Part shown: in pieces, positions 60,126 to 64,000 of the stretch
Layout: each line of letters starts with the position of its first letter
Numbering within the stretch: position 1 is the stretch's first letter
Assembly (NCBI GenBank): GCA_965153355.1
Contig: OZ231127.1
Span: 47,926,001 to 47,990,000 of the forward strand
Direction: 5' to 3'
From: Flaccisagitta enflata
Taxonomy: Eukaryota > Chaetognatha > Sagittoidea > Aphragmophora
Length of the DNA stretch: 64,000 nt
The notes under the pieces: generated by a model
What the model saw: only the letters and a program-made list of their open reading frames with translations
The model's database searches: none
What the model was told of the DNA's origin: nothing
Translations under genes and position numbers: made by a program

Positions 60126-60502
60126 GGCATTTTGTCAAGTGCGTATCTAGACTAGCTCCATGCAAAAAATCTCCGGTGTGACTCAAAAATTGAGCCAGCA
60201 ATGACTCTTCAAAGTTGCACCCGTCCAAAAAAAATTTTGCTTCAGAAATTCAAAATTTTCTTTTTTTGCACAGTTTTCCACACATTCTCGCTATTACATA
60301 TTGAAAGTATATCATATGCCGAGCAAATGTATATAAGGTTTTACCTGCGCCAGCTTATAGTAACACGTTATTTTGGGATGAAAATTATAGGTCATTTTTC
60401 TCATTTTTGAAAATAAAATGCTGTAAATCAGACATTTTCTACTCCAACTTACTGAAATTTTGTATGGGACACTCTGGCCTTAATAGTATGTTTTAATCAT
60501 TT

Positions 60503-61040
60503 TTCATTCATTCATTCATTCACTCATTCATTCATTGATTGATTCATTCATTCATTCATTAAATCACTCATTCAATCACTCATTCAATTCTTCTTTCTTT
60601 TTAGGATTCAACCATCCATACCTTTCTGCTAATTCATTCATTCATTCATTCATTCATTCATTCATTCATTCATTCATTCATCATTCATTTATCCATCACT
60701 CATTCTTCAACTAATCCAATTGTAAGTCGTTGAATTTTCAATAAATTTATCTCTTCAATCATTGTCAACAGTTGCGTGTTTTCATGCAAAGCATTGTTTC
60801 TCTTAGAACGATTTTCATTTATTCATTCATTCATTCATTCATTCATTCATTCATTCATTCATTCTTTCATTCTTATGTAAATTCAATAATTCATTCATTA
60901 TTTTGTTTCTCATTCATTTATTTAGAGATGAAAAGAACAAATTGTTTAAAACTGACACTTATTTCATTCGTTGATTCATTCATTCATTCATTCATTCATT
61001 CATTCATTCATCCATTCATTCATTTGTTCATTCATTCAAG
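60503..61040 (+). repeat. (TTCA)n microsatellite clusters
   Basis: Four blocks of attcattcattc (60505-60580, 60633-60690, 60818-60880, 60963-61038) separated by 80-130 bp of A/T-rich DNA. Confidence 0.96.
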
Positions 61041-61139
61041 TTCAGTCTATATGGCGTTGAGCTTGTTGCTCCATGAAAGATTTGATTTTGTACAGTTACT
61101 TCAGAAGCGAGTTAGGAAAGATAAGCTTTACTTTTGACT

Positions 61140-61312
61140 TGCTCTGTTTGTCGGTTGGTTGGTTGGTCAGTCGGTTGGTCCGTCACGCTCGAGTGAAAAC
61201 AAGGCCATATATACTCCCCCCAGTCGCTGACGGGTTGGAAGGAGCATACCGAGCAACCAACCAACCAACCAACCAACACAGCAAGTTCTAGAGTCGCGTG
61301 TCTGCGACTAAC
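61140..61312. mobile_element. Family A element (complete, rearranged)
   Basis: (GGTT/GGTC)n and CACGCTCGAGTGAAAACAAG, GCCATATATACTCCCCCCAG, TCGCTGACGGGTTGGAAGG, (AACC)n, then TAGAGTCGCGTGTCTGCGAC, TAAC. It looks like two head-to-head halves. Confidence 0.6.
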
Positions 61313-62230
61313 AATCACTTAAACACTCATTTTGTTCATCATATATGTTTCTCGTCATTGACGAGTCGCCAATTTATTCTTATACAGGGTGTACCAACTC
61401 AGTTGTAACATAAAGAATCGATGTATCACTGCTTCTAAAAAAGATATTCTAATTCTGAAAAAAGTTCTAAAGAGCTTTTGAAAACCGATTTTTGCTTGAT
61501 AGGTCACAGTGCAAACGAAGACGAAATTTGACCAGTCAAAGGGTGATGAAAATGAAGTTTGCATATTCATGAATTTTTTTTTACCATTCTATAAAATAGT
61601 CTATGGGGTGTTAAAATATAAAAAATCAATGCAAAATCTTTTTTCGTTAGTGCGCTATTTCAAAAAATGTAATTTAAAAAAATTGTAAAACTAAGGTTAA
61701 CTTCAAATGCAATTTTGGTGTTTTAAAGCGCTTCCATTTTGTGAGAGGGACATGGTAGTACTTGATGTGAAGTACCTCCACTTAGAATTTTGTCCAAATT
61801 GGTCTATTTTATGGGGGGTAACAACAGCATTTTTCATTGACATTACAAGAAAAAAACATGTTTTTCTTTAAATTTAGGTACCTGAAAATTATTTTCACAC
61901 ATTGATTTTTTCTATACAACTTATTTTGGGTCCATTTGATGTGCATGCCAAGTGTCAGGGCTATAAATCAACTTTTAGAAAGCTTGTAGAGTGAAAAGAA
62001 ACTTAGAATTAACAAATTTTGCAATTTTTAGTTGACAGCCCTTAAATAAATTGTTATATGACACCCAAAAATGCCTCCCAGGGTCATGAACATTTTACAG
62101 GCATCTTCAACAGACCCTTTAAGGAATTTTGGCCTATGGTTTATAGGTCCCTGCAATGCCATATCAAAATATACAAAATTATGTTCCAAGAACATCAAAA
62201 AACTTTCCTCAATTGACATTGGTCATAAGA
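61313..62230. other. A/T-rich DNA, nothing firmly recognised
   Basis: Starts with ACAGGGTGTACCAACTCAGT, which could be a transposon end, but I found no inverted partner. Short frames only. Confidence 0.4.
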
Positions 62231-62233
62231 GTA

Positions 62234-62375
62234 GAAAAAACGAGCCCGAACGGGCAACTCGATGCGTTATCAGCGCGATATTAGAGGAAGCGTAACGGAC
62301 ATACCTAGGGACCGACAAACTGACAGTCCGACGGACGGACAGACAGTCCCTCTTATAGAGATGCGATGCGAGTGA
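62234..62375 (-). mobile_element. Family A/B-type element, diverged
   Basis: ACGAGCCCGAACGGGCAACT, CGATGCGTTATCAGCGCGAT, a GACC/GACG stretch, CCTCTTATAGAGATGCGATG, CGAGTGAAAAG. Confidence 0.5.
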
Positions 62376-62502
62376 AAAGAGTAGAGTCATAAGTATTTGC
62401 AGAATGGAGAAACCGGACAATAAGCAAAAGTTCTTTTAATCAAACCATAACGCTAACACGGCATGGGGATATGAATTCTAAGACTTTCACCGTTTTCCTT
62501 TT

Positions 62503-62646
62503 GAGTTGCGGACACGCAAGTCTATAAGAGGCTTTGTCTGTCGGTCCGTTGGTCCATTGGTCCGTCCGTCCGTCAGCATGAGTGGAAAAACGCGCATATC
62601 CACCCCTGCCCACCCGTCCGCAACTGGTGGCTGTGTATCAGCCTTG
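62503..62646 (+). mobile_element. Helentron-like family A element with a visible empty site elsewhere
   Basis: GAGTTGCGGACACGCAAGTC, TATAAGAGGCTTTGTCTGTC, (GTCC)n, ..., CCTGCCCACCCGTCCGCAAC, TGGTGGCTGTGTATCAGCCT, TG. The 3' tail is a perfect GGCTG/CAGCC hairpin. Copy 1 of the host repeat reads cctttt|ctctaattt, while here the element lies exactly between cctttt and ctctatttt, defining a 144-bp insertion without obvious target duplication. Confidence 0.85.
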
Positions 62647-63131
62647 CTCTATTTTCATTCATCTTCCGTATTTGTTTCGCGAAAAACATTTCCAGCGTCA
62701 TGCAAATTAGGATAAGAGGCAACATTTCTGTTTGTCTATTAGTATCTAGTATCTAGTATCTAGTATATAGTATCTAGAAGCTACGAAGCAGGATCTTGAC
62801 TAGGATTACCTCAGCTTTCATTTGATCCCCTTTCACTCAGATTCACCATACTCATCGGGCGTAAGTCAGAACAGAAGCTTGATCAAAAAACTACACTACT
62901 ATGAAAGTTGGACAACATTACTACTCAACCCTACTTTAATAAGGATGAGAGCCTTTGGAGCTCTCAGTCCGACTGTCTCCCTCTGTCTGTCTCCTATTGT
63001 CTATCTCCATTTGTCTATCTCCGTCAGTTTGTCAGTCTGTTTTTCTGCCAGCCTGTCTCCGTCTTTTTGTCTGTCGGTATCTCTGCCAGCCAGCCAGCCT
63101 CTATCTCCTCCTAGCTCTTTTACCGTCTCCA

Positions 63132-63347
<216 letters not shown>

Positions 63348-63619
63348 TCAGTTAGAACAATCGTTCGTTCTTTCGTTCGATTATTCACTCATCCATTCAT
63401 GCATTCTCACATGTAAACTAGAGTTGTTCACGTTGTCATCCAGTCAGGGACAAACATTTCGTGTCAAATGCCTTTTGGACAATGACTGAAACATTGAAGT
63501 GGAACAGAAAGAGAGAGAGAGAGAGAGAGAGAGGATCATAAGATTTAGATTATGCCCAGATGGATATGGTCCCTCTCGTCTCGCCAAAATTAAAAACTGT
63601 ATCTTGGTTTTCAGCACCT

Positions 63620-64000
63620 CCATTTTTAGTCGCATGCCACGCAAATCTATAAACAAAACAAAAATCATGAAAAAGCAAAAAAAAAAAAAAAAAAATGTGA
63701 ATCTACCTCTTGAATCAAAAAAATTTTGTGTTGGACTGACGGACTAACCCATGGACAGTTGTGATTGTGTGTGTGGGGGGGGGGGGGAGATTCATGCCTC
63801 TCCCCATCCACCTGCGGTGTTATGTATAAATTAAAGGGCGCTACGCGATCTACACCCCGTTTTGTTGGTCCATCCATCCGATAGTCCGTAAGTGGGTCCG
63901 TCTGTCGGTTTGTCTGTCACAATTACTTTTTGTTTTTGTTTTGCTGTCTTTGGCCTCCTGCTGCAGCCCAAATGATCAAGTGACCTCAAATACAGCCCCT
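63620..64000. mobile_element. Family A-type fragments at the right edge
   Basis: TTTTTAGTCGCATGCCACGC, AAATCTATAAAC (63625-63656) is a family A 5' end. The last 40 bases (ATGATCAAGTGACCTCAAAT, ACAGCCCCT) are family A interior, the inverse of 820-850, so an element continues beyond the window. Confidence 0.6.

Noticed and set aside
62071-62295. 74-codon frame at 62.1-62.3 kb
   Set aside because: Its end runs into a diverged family A/B element; no other evidence for a gene.

Overview
The window is eukaryotic, repeat-rich and gene-poor. The genes are split into short exons with GT-AG introns, and the families point to an invertebrate animal: an ionotropic glutamate receptor, a thyroglobulin type-1 plus chitin-binding-like secreted protein, a Cu/Zn superoxide dismutase and a 7TM receptor with a long Cys-rich ectodomain. 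A short TTAGGG-type interstitial telomeric stretch is present. I cannot name the phylum from sequence alone. Most of the window is transposable-element debris, satellites and very long (GA)n, (CA)n, (GAA)n and (TTCA)n microsatellites, and nearly all long open frames inside those are meaningless.

Layout. 1-820: A/T-rich tandem repeat. 1279-3974: a 2.7-kb foldback element whose arms carry 18-bp tandem arrays. 4048-4671 (+): last two exons of an unrecognised gene. 8143-8968 (+): Cu/Zn SOD, three exons seen, N-terminal exon(s) not found. 9890-12946: a Helentron-like non-autonomous element blown up by a 14-bp and then an 11-bp satellite. 14001-17312 (+): thyroglobulin type-1/chitin-binding-like gene. 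18-28 kb: several palindromic TA-flanked elements, microsatellites and Helitron-like elements. 28728-42962 (-): five exons of the amino-terminal half of an ionotropic glutamate receptor spread over 14 kb; its introns hold most of the microsatellites and many mobile elements. 43-50 kb: foldback, hAT-like and Helitron-like non-autonomous elements. 50507-52958 (+): one large exon of a 7TM receptor with five Cys modules spaced as in GDNF-receptor/GAS1 domains. 53.7-54.7 kb: a LINE endonuclease remnant split from its 3' part by a TA-flanked MITE, then two candidate exons. 55.5-59.5 kb: two very large palindromes. 59.6-64 kb: further element copies and TTCA, GA and CA repeats.

Two themes stand out. 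First, the 7TM receptor joins GAS1/GFR-alpha-like Cys modules to a divergent rhodopsin-like bundle (AKY in place of DRY, almost no C-tail). I know of no described receptor with this architecture. Second, several repeat families share one design: asymmetric inverted termini, a terminal hairpin, a (GTYY)n stretch and a core that turns into tandem arrays. This matches non-autonomous Helentron elements and shows satellites arising inside them. The genes have no evident functional link to each other and are simply neighbours.
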